Assembly (NCBI GenBank): GCA_021816845.1
Contig: JAKAWT010000002.1
Span: forward strand, 62,001-126,000
Direction of reading: 5' to 3'
From: a bacterium
GTDB lineage: Bacteria; Patescibacteria; Dojkabacteria; JAKAPS01; JAJZLI01
DNA: 64,000 nucleotides
Shown here in pieces: positions 38,393-46,254 of the stretch. The position numbers were made by a program, and so were the translations under genes. Below the pieces are notes generated by a model, which was not told the origin of the DNA, did not search any database, and saw nothing but the letters and a program-made list of their open reading frames with translations. Within the stretch, counting starts at the first letter, position 1, and the number at the start of each line of letters is the position of its first letter.

Positions 38393-39409
38393 TTATTGTT
38401 TTTCAAAAATAAATATTTCTCTCGATACAATTGATCGATCTCTATTATATAGATAACTTGATATTGTATCAACCTTTTTACCATCAAATATAAAATCTTT
38501 AGGTAAAAGTGATATTTTTAAAAGCCCTGGGAAATGTTTTTCCCTAGCTTCTAACTTTATTATATCATGTTTTGTTCTAAAAGTAGGAATAGTTATAACA
38601 AACCTCTCCTTTTCTTTTAGAATCCTAGACATACTTTTTATGCTACTTTGTATTATAGCATCTACTTTGGCAATTGTCTTTATATTCCTAACATTTTTTG
38701 GGATAGGTTTCTTCCAATTTTCTCCCATATAAGGTTCAGTTGCTATTGCAATATTGAATTCTTTATTCATTAATCTATCAGGTTGGCCTTTTGCATCATG
38801 TTTAAAAACTTCAATTTTTAAATCTAGGTCTTGAGAGAAGGTTTTTTTTGCCCACTTCAAATTCTCTAGAGTCCCTCCTATTGCTACTTGAGATATATCT
38901 GATGCACAAACATTATATCCTTGAGATATAGCTTCTATACATATAGATCCAGATCCACAGAATGGGTCGTAGATAGTATTAGTATCTTTTGTAATTGAAA
39001 GATTAACTAGGATTTTAGAAAGTTTTGATGGTAACATACCTTCTTTGGGATTTATGTAAGGTTTTTCCATCTCTTTCTTTTTAAAATCATAAATATCTTG
39101 CTTCGCTACTGTTTCTCCTAATACCACCTTATCTTCATAAAGATTGATCCTAAACTGTTTTTTTATTTTTTTTGCATCCTTTCTTGGCACTATATCATCA
39201 ACTCTGAATATAGAGATTGTTCCTCCCAATATTTTAATCAATATATCTGGGTATATAACCTTCTTTATATTTAGATATAAGAAATTTTGATCTGCTAATA
39301 TTACAGTATATTCTATATCTCTACTTTGAAATACTGAAAATATTTCTGCAATGGATAGAAGTGGATTTTTACCTAGGGAAAATATTAAGTTCATCGAATC
39401 TAGATTCAT
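38393..39409 (-). CDS. Trm11-like RNA (guanine-N2) methyltransferase
   Basis: 338-residue Rossmann methyltransferase. The SAM motif I is YDPFCGSGSICIEAISQG, typical of the Trm11/TrmG10/RlmL group. CASDISQVAIGGTLENL gives the motif II acidic residue, and ATEPYMGENW replaces the catalytic (N/D/T)-x-P-P-Y as T-E-P-Y, as in archaeal TrmG10-like enzymes. The first 110 residues hold a divergent THUMP-like region (LFSLGKNPLLSIAEIFSVF). The substrate is probably a tRNA guanine, but rRNA is possible. It is inserted between rplU and rpmA, which normally adjoin, and is 17 bases after rplU. Confidence 0.78.
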   Translation of the reverse strand: MNLDSMNLIFSLGKNPLLSIAEIFSVFQSRDIEYTVILADQNFLYLNIKKVIYPDILIKILGGTISIFRVDDIVPRKDAKKIKKQFRINLYEDKVVLGETVAKQDIYDFKKKEMEKPYINPKEGMLPSKLSKILVNLSITKDTNTIYDPFCGSGSICIEAISQGYNVCASDISQVAIGGTLENLKWAKKTFSQDLDLKIEVFKHDAKGQPDRLMNKEFNIAIATEPYMGENWKKPIPKNVRNIKTIAKVDAIIQSSIKSMSRILKEKERFVITIPTFRTKHDIIKLEAREKHFPGLLKISLLPKDFIFDGKKVDTISSYLYNRDRSIVSREIFIFEKQ

Positions 39410-39426
39410 TAGATAGATTTTGATTT

Positions 39427-39741
39427 TTAAACCTTATCAATTTTTACTCGAAGGTAATTTTGTCTATGTCCTACACGCCTTCTGTATCTTGATTTTGCTT
39501 TAAATTTAAGTATATTAATTTTTGGCCCTCTTATTTCCTTCATTACCGTTGCCTGAACTTCAGCTTTATCTACATATGGAGTTCCAACTACTACACGGTC
39601 ACCTTTTTTTGTTAGCAATACTTCCTTAAAAATTACAGGATCATTTTCTTTTAAATCTTTTATAAGCTCGATCTCTATAATATCATCTTTTTTGATAACA
39701 TATTGTTTACCACCAGTTTTTATAACGGCTAAATCATTCAT
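39427..39741 (-). CDS. rplU: 50S ribosomal protein L21
   Basis: 104 residues. AVIKTGGKQYVIKKDD at the N-terminus and the C-terminal KFKAKSRYRRRVGHRQNYLRVKI are diagnostic. I use the ATG at 39739-39741 (MNDLAVIKTGG) rather than a longer frame with 17 extra residues, because a TGTTATATT box ends 7 bases before it and the extra residues match no L21. First gene of the ribosomal-protein unit. Confidence 0.96.
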   Translation of the reverse strand: MNDLAVIKTGGKQYVIKKDDIIEIELIKDLKENDPVIFKEVLLTKKGDRVVVGTPYVDKAEVQATVMKEIRGPKINILKFKAKSRYRRRVGHRQNYLRVKIDKV

Positions 39742-39748
39742 AGTGAAA

Positions 39749-39757
39749 AATATAACA
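39749..39757 (-). promoter_or_regulatory. Extended -10 promoter of rplU (TGTTATATT)
   Basis: Minus-strand TGT plus TATATT (hexamer 39749-39754) ends 7 bases before the rplU ATG. It lies in the short gap after atpC. Confidence 0.55.
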
Positions 39758-39795
39758 AAGTCATTATATAATATGCATGCACTATATTGCAAATA

Positions 39796-40230
39796 TCACA
39801 TCATTTTACTATTTCTTTTTTTATAATTTTGATTATGTTTGTTATGTGTTGCAATGTGTAGTTTTATTACAGATAATCTTGATCGCATTCTTGATGTTTC
39901 ATGTTTGGATTGTTCTTTTTTCAGGTATTCTTCAATATCTTTTTGTTCTTTTTCTATTTTGTCTATGTCTATTTCATGAGGATAAATTCCAGATACTATT
40001 GATAAATACATTTTGTTAAAAAAAACTCTTAATAATCCTTCACTGACAGCTAATATATGTTTTTCACCTTTCTCATCTACAAAAGATAATTCCCCAAGTG
40101 CTATAGAATATATAAAAGGCTCATAATTAGGGAATATACCTACCTCTCCATTTGGTGTAGGTATATACATTTCTTTTATTTTACCTTCAAATATTTTCTT
40201 GGAAGGTGTATATATTATAGTATCTATCAT
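39796..40230 (-). CDS. atpC: ATP synthase epsilon subunit
   Basis: 144 residues. N-terminal beta sandwich: TIIYTPSKKIFEGKIKEMYIPTPNGEVGIFPNYEPFIYSI matches V-x-x-P-x-x-x-x-F-x-G-x-x-x-x-x-x-x-P-x-x-x-G-x-x-G-I-x-P-x-H, with Glu-Pro in place of the usual His-Ala-P. A helical C-terminal domain (about 90-125) follows, ending in a basic His/Lys/Asn-rich tail. Last gene of the atp operon; overlaps atpD by an ATGA. Confidence 0.93.
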   Translation of the reverse strand: MIDTIIYTPSKKIFEGKIKEMYIPTPNGEVGIFPNYEPFIYSIALGELSFVDEKGEKHILAVSEGLLRVFFNKMYLSIVSGIYPHEIDIDKIEKEQKDIEEYLKKEQSKHETSRMRSRLSVIKLHIATHNKHNQNYKKRNSKMM

Positions 40231-41615
40231 TTCTTTTTAATTTCAGTAAGGTCCCCTATCATATAAAAATCTGACTCATTGTATTGGTCATATTTACCAT
40301 CGACTATAGCTTTAAAACCCTCTATTGTATCTTTAAGTTTTACATATTTTCCTTGTTTACCAGTAAATGGTTCTGCAACATAGAATGGTTGAGAAGAGAA
40401 TTTCTGTATTTTCCTTGCTCTTGATACAATTAATTTATCTTCATCTGATAGTTCATCTATTCCAAGTATGGCTATAATATCTTGTAAATCTTTGTATCTT
40501 TGTAGCACTGATTGTGCTGCTCTTGCCACAGTATAATGTTCTTCACCAACGACATCTCCATCAAGTATTCTTGATGATGATGATAGAGGATCAACAGCAG
40601 GATATATACCCTGTTCTGCAATGGACCTTTCCAGGTTTAGTGTACCATCAAGATGGGCAAACGTTGTTGCAGGTGCAGGATCTGAAATATCATCAGCTGG
40701 TACATATACTGCCTGTACAGAAGTGATGGATCCATTTTTAGTAGAAGTTATTCTTTCTTGTAGTTCTCCCATCTCCGTAGCTAGGGTTGGTTGATATCCT
40801 ACTGCAGAGGGGACTCTACCTAAAAGTGCAGATACCTCTGCCCCAGCTTGAGAAAATCTAAAAATATTATCTATAAAAAGTAATAAATCTTTATGCTCCT
40901 CATCTCTAAAATATTCTGCCATAGATAAAGCTGCTAGTGCTACTCTTAATCTCGCTCCAGGTGGTTCATTCATTTGTCCAAATACTAAAGCAGTTTTATC
41001 AATGACACCTACTTCATGCATTTCATTCCATAACTCTTCACCTTCTCTAGTCCTTTCTCCTACTCCTGCAAACAGTGAAAATCCTCCATGTACAGACGCT
41101 ATATTTCTTATTAATTCTTGGATGATTACAGTTTTACCAACTCCAGCACCACCAAATATCCCAATTTTTCCACCTTTTAAAAATGGAGCAAATAAATCAA
41201 TTACTTTAATTCCAGTTTCAAATACTTCTGCTTTTGTAGTTTGATCTTTGTATAAAGGAGATGGTTTATGTATTGATGAAAACTTGCTAAATTCTATTTT
41301 TTCTCCATCATCAATTATATCTCCAGTAAGATTAAACATCCTGCCTAAGATCTCCTTTCCTACTGGTACACGTATTGGACTCCCAGTATTTATAACATCC
41401 ATACCTCTCTTTAAACCTTCTGTAGGATTTATTGCTATACAACGAAGCATATTATTACCTAAATCTTGAGATACTTCCATAGAGATTGTAATATCATTAT
41501 TTTGAACCTCTAATTTAGTATTTATTGAAGGTAAGTTATCTTTGAAATATACATCGATAATAGGTCCTCTTATTTGTTTAATTTTACCTTTTGTTTTTTT
41601 ATTTTTTGTGTCCAT
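40227..41615 (-). CDS. atpD: ATP synthase beta subunit
   Basis: Catalytic subunit, 462 residues. Walker A is GGAGVGKTVIIQE; LLFIDNIFRFSQAG is Walker B; GERTREG supplies the catalytic Glu; LGRVPSAVGYQPTLATEMG and the C-terminal GIDELSDEDKLIV (DELSEED-type lever) are conserved. It is 2 bases downstream of atpG. Confidence 0.98.
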   Translation of the reverse strand: MDTKNKKTKGKIKQIRGPIIDVYFKDNLPSINTKLEVQNNDITISMEVSQDLGNNMLRCIAINPTEGLKRGMDVINTGSPIRVPVGKEILGRMFNLTGDIIDDGEKIEFSKFSSIHKPSPLYKDQTTKAEVFETGIKVIDLFAPFLKGGKIGIFGGAGVGKTVIIQELIRNIASVHGGFSLFAGVGERTREGEELWNEMHEVGVIDKTALVFGQMNEPPGARLRVALAALSMAEYFRDEEHKDLLLFIDNIFRFSQAGAEVSALLGRVPSAVGYQPTLATEMGELQERITSTKNGSITSVQAVYVPADDISDPAPATTFAHLDGTLNLERSIAEQGIYPAVDPLSSSSRILDGDVVGEEHYTVARAAQSVLQRYKDLQDIIAILGIDELSDEDKLIVSRARKIQKFSSQPFYVAEPFTGKQGKYVKLKDTIEGFKAIVDGKYDQYNESDFYMIGDLTEIKKK

Positions 41616-41617
41616 AT

Positions 41618-42484
41618 TTATATATTTGAAGCAGATGCTATTTCAATAACTTCTTGAGTTATTTGTGCCTGTCTTTCCTTATTATTTTCTAATACAAGTT
41701 CCTTATTTAAATCTGTAGCATTGTCTGTAGCATTTCTCATAGTTATCATTCTTACTGCATGCTCTGTTGTGAGAGATTCTGTAACTGCATAAAAGATTTT
41801 TGATGCTATATAAAATTGTATTGCATTAGCATATATTTCATCAAATTTCATATCACAAGAGTATATTGAGGGAGGATCAGTATCTTTTTCCTTGATATAA
41901 TAAATCTCATCCTTTTTTGATTCTTCAATATCTATAGGGAATATTTTGTCTATTTTTATTTCATTTGTAATTAAATTTGTAAAACTGGAGTATTCTATAT
42001 AAACTGAATCTATATTCTTACTCTCTATCTCAGCTGTTATTAGATCAGATATATTATATATATCTTCTATAGATGGTGATGATGGTAATTTCTCTGTATA
42101 TGAAATTACTTCTCTATTTAAGGTGAATATAAAGCTTGCTGCTTTTTTTTCCACTCCCAATAATTTAATATCTAGTTTTATATTTTCGTCTATAAATTTT
42201 CTTGCTTTTATATCAAGATTGTATACCAAAGATCCAACAAATCCTTTTGTTGGAGTTATTATTACTAACAATGCATTTTTTTCTTCACCCTCATTTAAAG
42301 ACTCTCTATATAGATTTAGTATTTTCATTGTATAATCAACTTCTTTTATATATTCTTGATTAATATTAAGTAATTCTTGAGCTCTTTTCAATTTTACAGC
42401 AGAAACCATTTCCATAGCATTAGTTATTTGCTTTATATTTTTTGTAGATTTTATCCTTCTTCTAAGTTCAATTAATCTAGACAT
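41618..42484 (-). CDS. atpG: ATP synthase gamma subunit
   Basis: Central rotor shaft, 288 residues. N-terminal helix LIELRRRIKSTKNIKQITNAMEMVSAVKLKRAQ and C-terminal helix EHAVRMITMRNATDNATDLNKELVLENNKERQAQITQEVIEI are the two coiled-coil strands that enter the alpha-beta ring. The middle Rossmann-like domain is less conserved. Overlaps atpA by 8 bases. Confidence 0.97.
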   Translation of the reverse strand: MSRLIELRRRIKSTKNIKQITNAMEMVSAVKLKRAQELLNINQEYIKEVDYTMKILNLYRESLNEGEEKNALLVIITPTKGFVGSLVYNLDIKARKFIDENIKLDIKLLGVEKKAASFIFTLNREVISYTEKLPSSPSIEDIYNISDLITAEIESKNIDSVYIEYSSFTNLITNEIKIDKIFPIDIEESKKDEIYYIKEKDTDPPSIYSCDMKFDEIYANAIQFYIASKIFYAVTESLTTEHAVRMITMRNATDNATDLNKELVLENNKERQAQITQEVIEIASASNI

Positions 42485-43988
42485 AATTTTTAGAAAATTC
42501 AGATATTTCTTTTATAAGTTTTTCTTTTAAATCATCATCAATATCTTTCTTTGATTCTAATTCTTTTATAATATCTTTGTGTAGAGATTGCATATATTCA
42601 TGAAGAGAATTTTCATAATCTGAGATTTTATCTATTTCAACCAAATCAGTATTTCCTGAAGTTACTGCTAGTATAGATATTATTTGAAGTTCACTTGACA
42701 TTGGTGAATATGGCTTTTGTCTTAATATCTGAGTAAGCCTCTCTCCTCTTTTAAGAACTTTTTTTGTCTCGTCATCAAGGTCAGACCCAAATTGAGAAAA
42801 AGCCGCAAGATCCCTAAATTGTGCCATCTCTAATTTTAATGAACCAGCAACTTTTTTCATAGATTTTTCTTGAGCATTAGACCCTACTCGCGACACTGAA
42901 AGACCAATATTTATAGCTGGTCGTATTCCTGAGAAGAATAAGTCTGTTTCCAAAAATATTTGTCCATCTGTTATAGATATTAAATTAGTAGGTATATATG
43001 ATGAAATATCTCCAGTCTGAGTTTCTATTATTGGTAATGCAGATAAAGATCCACCTCCATATTTATCTTTTAATCTTGCAGCTCTTTCTAGTAACCTTGA
43101 ATGCAGATAAAACACGTCTCCAGGATATGCCTCTCTCCCAGACGGTCTTTTTAGGATTAAAGATAGTTGTCTATATGCCCATGCATGCTTTGTAAGGTCA
43201 TCAAAAATAACTAATGCATCCATACCATTATCTCTGAAATATTCTCCAATTGTTACTGCTGTGTATGGGGAAATATATTGTTCAGTGACTGAATCTGAGG
43301 CAGATGCATTGACTACTATAGTATAGTCCATAGCACCTTTCTCTTTTAGTCTCTCTACTAATCTAGCTATTTTTGAGTTTTTCTGTCCTATTGCACAGTA
43401 TATACAGTATACATCCTTTCCCTTCTGATTTATTATTGTGTCTATAGCTATAGTAGTTTTTCCAGTGTTTCTGTCACCTATGATTAGTTCTCGTTGTCCC
43501 CTACCTATTGGGATTAATGCATCTATAGCTTTTAATCCAGTTTTTAAAGGGACGCTTACGCCTTTTCTTGTTATAACCCCAGGAGCAATCTTCTCAATTG
43601 GTGAGAAATCTTTTATTTTTAATGGTTCATCTGTATCTATTGGCTTTCCTGTGGCATTTATTACTCTTCCAAGAAGTTCCATACCAATTGGAGTTGATAA
43701 TATTTCTCCAGTAGTTCTTACCATATCACCTTCTTCTATATCATCAAATTTACCAAATATTATTACAGAAGTTTCATCTTCTTTAAGATCCATAGCCATA
43801 CCATAGATTGTTTCTCCTTTTTTTGTTTTTATCTCAACCCTTTCTCCGTTTGCTACATCCATAATACCAATAACAGTACATATTCCATCATACACTGCAT
43901 CAACTATGCCTATTTCTTCTTTAGCATAATCAGTATTGATTTTTTCAATATGACTCTGTATCTGTTTTAATATATCATTTTCATTCAT
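42477..43988 (-). CDS. atpA: ATP synthase alpha subunit
   Basis: Regulatory nucleotide-binding subunit, 503 residues. Walker A GDRNTGKTTIAID, then VYCIYCAIGQKNSKIA, LVIFDDLTKHAWAYR and the signature PAINIGLSVSRVGSNAQ. The C-terminal domain (about 380-503) is full length. Overlaps atpH and atpG by 8 bases each. Confidence 0.98.
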   Translation of the reverse strand: MNENDILKQIQSHIEKINTDYAKEEIGIVDAVYDGICTVIGIMDVANGERVEIKTKKGETIYGMAMDLKEDETSVIIFGKFDDIEEGDMVRTTGEILSTPIGMELLGRVINATGKPIDTDEPLKIKDFSPIEKIAPGVITRKGVSVPLKTGLKAIDALIPIGRGQRELIIGDRNTGKTTIAIDTIINQKGKDVYCIYCAIGQKNSKIARLVERLKEKGAMDYTIVVNASASDSVTEQYISPYTAVTIGEYFRDNGMDALVIFDDLTKHAWAYRQLSLILKRPSGREAYPGDVFYLHSRLLERAARLKDKYGGGSLSALPIIETQTGDISSYIPTNLISITDGQIFLETDLFFSGIRPAINIGLSVSRVGSNAQEKSMKKVAGSLKLEMAQFRDLAAFSQFGSDLDDETKKVLKRGERLTQILRQKPYSPMSSELQIISILAVTSGNTDLVEIDKISDYENSLHEYMQSLHKDIIKELESKKDIDDDLKEKLIKEISEFSKNYV

Positions 43989-44340
43989 AGTTCTTATCTC
44001 TTATTTTATTTAACTGTTGTTCTATTGAAGTATCTATTATTTCCCAACCCTTCTTTATCCTTAAGCCTCCTATGAGATTATTATTATATTTCCATTCATA
44101 TATCATTGGGTTACCTAGACTTTCAAGTATTTTCTTCTTGCTATAATTATTTTCTTTAGATGCATATTCAATAATAGTATTATATTTTTTTATATCTCTT
44201 CTAATTTTTAAAAAAAGAACTCTTATATCCTTTAGATCTAATATATTAGACTCTATTATTTTTCCTAAAATATCTATGTTTATTGTATTTTCAACTTCTA
44301 TTTTTGATATTATATAATTTAGTATATTATTACTTCTCAT
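43981..44340 (-). CDS. atpH: ATP synthase delta subunit, short form
   Basis: 119 residues, against about 175-180 in most bacteria. The C-terminal block NNLIGGLRIKKGWEIIDTSIEQQLNKIR is the conserved end of delta/OSCP (G-G-x-x-I-x-x-G-x-x-x-x-D-x-S-x-x-x-x-L). The N-terminal six-helix bundle that binds the tip of alpha is reduced: only about 75 residues precede the beta-strand region. The frame overlaps atpF by 11 and atpA by 8 bases, so no room for a lost 5' part exists and the shortening looks genuine. The peripheral stalk contact may be minimal. Confidence 0.85.
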   Translation of the reverse strand: MRSNNILNYIISKIEVENTINIDILGKIIESNILDLKDIRVLFLKIRRDIKKYNTIIEYASKENNYSKKKILESLGNPMIYEWKYNNNLIGGLRIKKGWEIIDTSIEQQLNKIRDKNYE

Positions 44341-44851
44341 CTTGTTTTGGATTCAAATTCTTTATATATTTTATGGTGTCTTTTGTAATATTAGCTTCTA
44401 TTTCTTTAGTCATATTCTCTCTTAATACCTTTTTAGTAGTAAATAAGACAATATCTAAAAGTTCTTTTTTTAAAGTTATGTACATTTTATCATGAGTATT
44501 TTGTACTTCTTCTTCAGCTTTTTTTATAAAAACTTTAGCTTCATTCTCAGCATTTAATAGAATATCTTGACTTAATTTTTCTGCAGAAATCTTTGCTTCT
44601 CTTATCATCTCTTGCACTTCTCTTTGTGTTTTATGCATTGCTTCTTTATACCTCTCATCCATTTCTTCCTTTTTCTTCTTTATAGCTTCAGCATATTCTA
44701 ACGATTCTACAATTTTTTTTTCTCTTTCATCTAAAATTCTAAATATTTTCTTAAAAAGAAATTTTTGGAGTATATACAATATTATAAAGAAATCTAGAGT
44801 ATAAAAAATTAAATATTGTATGTTAATTCCAAATTGATTAAAAAAATTCAT
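44330..44851 (-). CDS. atpF: ATP synthase b subunit
   Basis: Peripheral stalk, 173 residues. One N-terminal membrane helix (about 10-32, YLIFYTLDFFIILYILQKFLF), then a long charged coiled coil (33-155) rich in Glu, Lys and Ala, with EREKKIVESLEYAEAIKKKKEEM. The ATG lies in the first unit of a 14-base tandem repeat; the other ATG in the repeat is out of frame and stops after five codons. Overlaps the atpH start. Confidence 0.94.
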   Translation of the reverse strand: MNFFNQFGINIQYLIFYTLDFFIILYILQKFLFKKIFRILDEREKKIVESLEYAEAIKKKKEEMDERYKEAMHKTQREVQEMIREAKISAEKLSQDILLNAENEAKVFIKKAEEEVQNTHDKMYITLKKELLDIVLFTTKKVLRENMTKEIEANITKDTIKYIKNLNPKQDEK

Positions 44852-44876
44852 AATTTAATATTCATAATTTAATATT
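44849..44876 (-). repeat. 14-base tandem repeat over the atpF start
   Basis: AATATTAAATTATG (minus strand) is present twice in direct tandem, at 44863-44876 and 44849-44862. Only the second copy's ATG opens atpF; the first leads to a five-codon frame (MNIKL) that stops with TGA across the real start. Confidence 0.8.
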
Positions 44877-44881
44877 GCAAT

Positions 44882-45091
44882 TTATTGCAGTGCAAATATA
44901 AGTGCGTAGATAGCTATAGCTTCAGTAAATGCCATTGCAAGAATCATAATACTAACTATTCTTGCTGTCATTTGAGGATTTTTACCTATTGCCTCAACAG
45001 CCTTACCACCTATGTAACCAACTCCTATTCCAGGTCCTATTGCACCAAGTCCCATTACTACTCCACCTGTTAATGTAAAATTTGTTGTCAT
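44882..45091 (-). CDS. atpE: ATP synthase c subunit (proton type predicted)
   Basis: 69-residue hairpin of two membrane helices forming the rotor ring. The loop GKAVEAIGKNPQ is typical, and helix 2 carries the ion-binding Glu in AFTEAIAIY. In sodium-type rings (Ilyobacter) helix 1 has a Gln (GVGQGYAAGK) and the Glu is followed by Ser; here these positions are Val (GIGVGYIGGK) and Ala, so proton coupling is predicted. The ATG at 45089-45091 is used: GGAGG lies exactly 8 bases upstream. A longer GTG start three codons earlier would fall inside that ribosome-binding site. Confidence 0.95.
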   Translation of the reverse strand: MTTNFTLTGGVVMGLGAIGPGIGVGYIGGKAVEAIGKNPQMTARIVSIMILAMAFTEAIAIYALIFALQ

Positions 45092-45096
45092 AAAAT

Positions 45097-45106
45097 TCAC
45101 CTCCTT
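45097..45106 (-). promoter_or_regulatory. Perfect Shine-Dalgarno of atpE (AAGGAGGTGA)
   Basis: AAGGAGGTGA on the minus strand, complementary to the 3' end of 16S rRNA, with GGAGG 8 bases from the atpE ATG. It is by far the strongest such site in the window and fits the need for many c subunits per complex. It also decides the start codon. Confidence 0.85.
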
Positions 45107-45111
45107 ATAAA

Positions 45112-45858
45112 TTAGCTTGTTAATTCATCTTTATCAGTCAATATTGTCATGAAAGATAATGTAAGCATAGCAAATATTCCAGCTTGTATTATATCTATTA
45201 ATATTTCAAAAGCTAGAAACGGCAAAGGGAGGAAATACATTCCCCCAAGTTTTGTAAACAAAATTATAATTACATCACCTGCATATATATTACCATACAA
45301 CCTGAATGATAGCGATATTAATTTTGTAAATTCTGATATAAGCTCAAAAATTCCACTAAAAATATTTAATGGTTTAGAAAAGTTAAAATAACGTTTCAGA
45401 TGTTGTAATATACCCATCTGTTTGATAGCTAGATACTGTGTAACTATTACGGATATAAGTGTCAGAGCAATAGTACTGTTTAAATCTGAATTTGCTGTTC
45501 TAAATATTGGAACAGTAATGCCTGCATGTTTAAAATAAAAGGATATTATACCCACAAATGGTAATATTTCAAAAAGGTTATTTAATGCTATAAGTATAAA
45601 GAAAGTAGCAACCCATGGAAAAAAAAGGTTTATTCTTTTTACGTCTCCTTGAGTCTGCTCTGATACTATCCCCTTTATGGAATCGATTAAAACCTCAATG
45701 AAATTTTGAAATTTTGAAGGAATAACATCTAACTTTGATGATAAGTAAAATGCAGTTACAATAATTAGAATAGATACTATAGTAGCTGTAAGGACTGTAT
45801 TAGTGAGTGTAAATCCTAATATATTGGCTATTACTTGGGGGGCTCTTGGTACTATCAT
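45112..45858 (-). CDS. atpB: ATP synthase a subunit
   Basis: Stator channel protein, 248 residues and about five to six membrane helices. The essential Arg is in LISLSFRLYGNIYAGDVI (R in SFRLYGN), and helix-5 residues PFLAFEILIDIIQAGIFAMLT are typical of AtpB. The N-terminal part has FQNFIEVLIDSIKGI and FFPWVATFFILIALNNLFEILPF, with the usual hairpin. First classical gene of the atpBEFHAGDC operon. Its ATG overlaps the stop of a 16-codon frame (TAATG). No atpI precedes it. Confidence 0.95.
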   Translation of the reverse strand: MIVPRAPQVIANILGFTLTNTVLTATIVSILIIVTAFYLSSKLDVIPSKFQNFIEVLIDSIKGIVSEQTQGDVKRINLFFPWVATFFILIALNNLFEILPFVGIISFYFKHAGITVPIFRTANSDLNSTIALTLISVIVTQYLAIKQMGILQHLKRYFNFSKPLNIFSGIFELISEFTKLISLSFRLYGNIYAGDVIIILFTKLGGMYFLPLPFLAFEILIDIIQAGIFAMLTLSFMTILTDKDELTS

Positions 45859-45908
45859 TAGATTGTGTATATTCTAATATTTAATTTATTAAATCCTTTT
45901 TTTATCAT
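45858..45908 (-). CDS. Possible 16-residue leader peptide coupled to atpB
   Basis: MIKKGFNKLNIRIYTI, stopping with TAA whose last base starts the atpB ATG (TAATG). AAGGAG directly abuts its ATG, too close for a normal ribosome-binding site. It could be a coupling leader, or a chance frame; nothing else supports it. Confidence 0.25.
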   Translation of the reverse strand: MIKKGFNKLNIRIYTI

Positions 45909-46254
45909 CTCCTTATATATTCTATAATTATTAATTTTTGATGTATATACTTAACATCTTCAATTTTATGCAATGTTCACACCTTTTTAATATTATCAAA
46001 TATCATAGTATTTAGGAAATACTTGAAATTTGAGGTCGGCTATCTTAGGTATCTTATTTTGTATATTAACTATAGTTCAACGGATCATTATATATGTATT
46101 TATATATTCTTTGCAACAGTGTATATATTGTTACTATTTTATTTACTATGATTGATTGAGAGTTTTATTAGATAGGATAATATAGAATATGTATGTGGGG
46201 AACTAATTTAGATATGTGATTTTGCTTCTAATATTTCTAATAAATCACACATAA
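45909..46254. other. Gene-free AT-rich gap upstream of the atp operon
   Basis: The only sizable gap in the window. It lies between the end of the SGNH hydrolase gene and the atp operon, both on the minus strand. I find no tRNA fold, no atpI or other longer frame, and no T-tract hairpin. It presumably holds the atp promoter; TAGAAT/TATAGAAT-like boxes occur in its last 80 bases. An imperfect palindrome lies at its far end (46215-46249). Confidence 0.5.
46215..46249. repeat. Inverted repeat TGTGATTT / AAATCACA
   Basis: Eight-base perfect arms (46215-46222 and 46242-46249) with a 19-base spacer containing two TTCTAAT copies. It stands just after the SGNH hydrolase stop. No T-run follows on either strand, so a terminator is doubtful; a protein site or weak hairpin is possible. 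Confidence 0.4.

Noticed and set aside
45092..45100. GTG start three codons earlier for atpE
   Set aside because: It lies inside the perfect Shine-Dalgarno; the downstream ATG has ideal spacing.
46021..46130. A possible tRNA or small RNA in the gap upstream of the atp operon (GGTCGGC and GTTCAACGGATCA look tRNA-like)
   Set aside because: No acceptor, anticodon or T-arm pairing could be built.
45859..46254. atpI upstream of atpB
   Set aside because: No frame longer than about 20 codons with membrane character exists in the gap on the minus strand.
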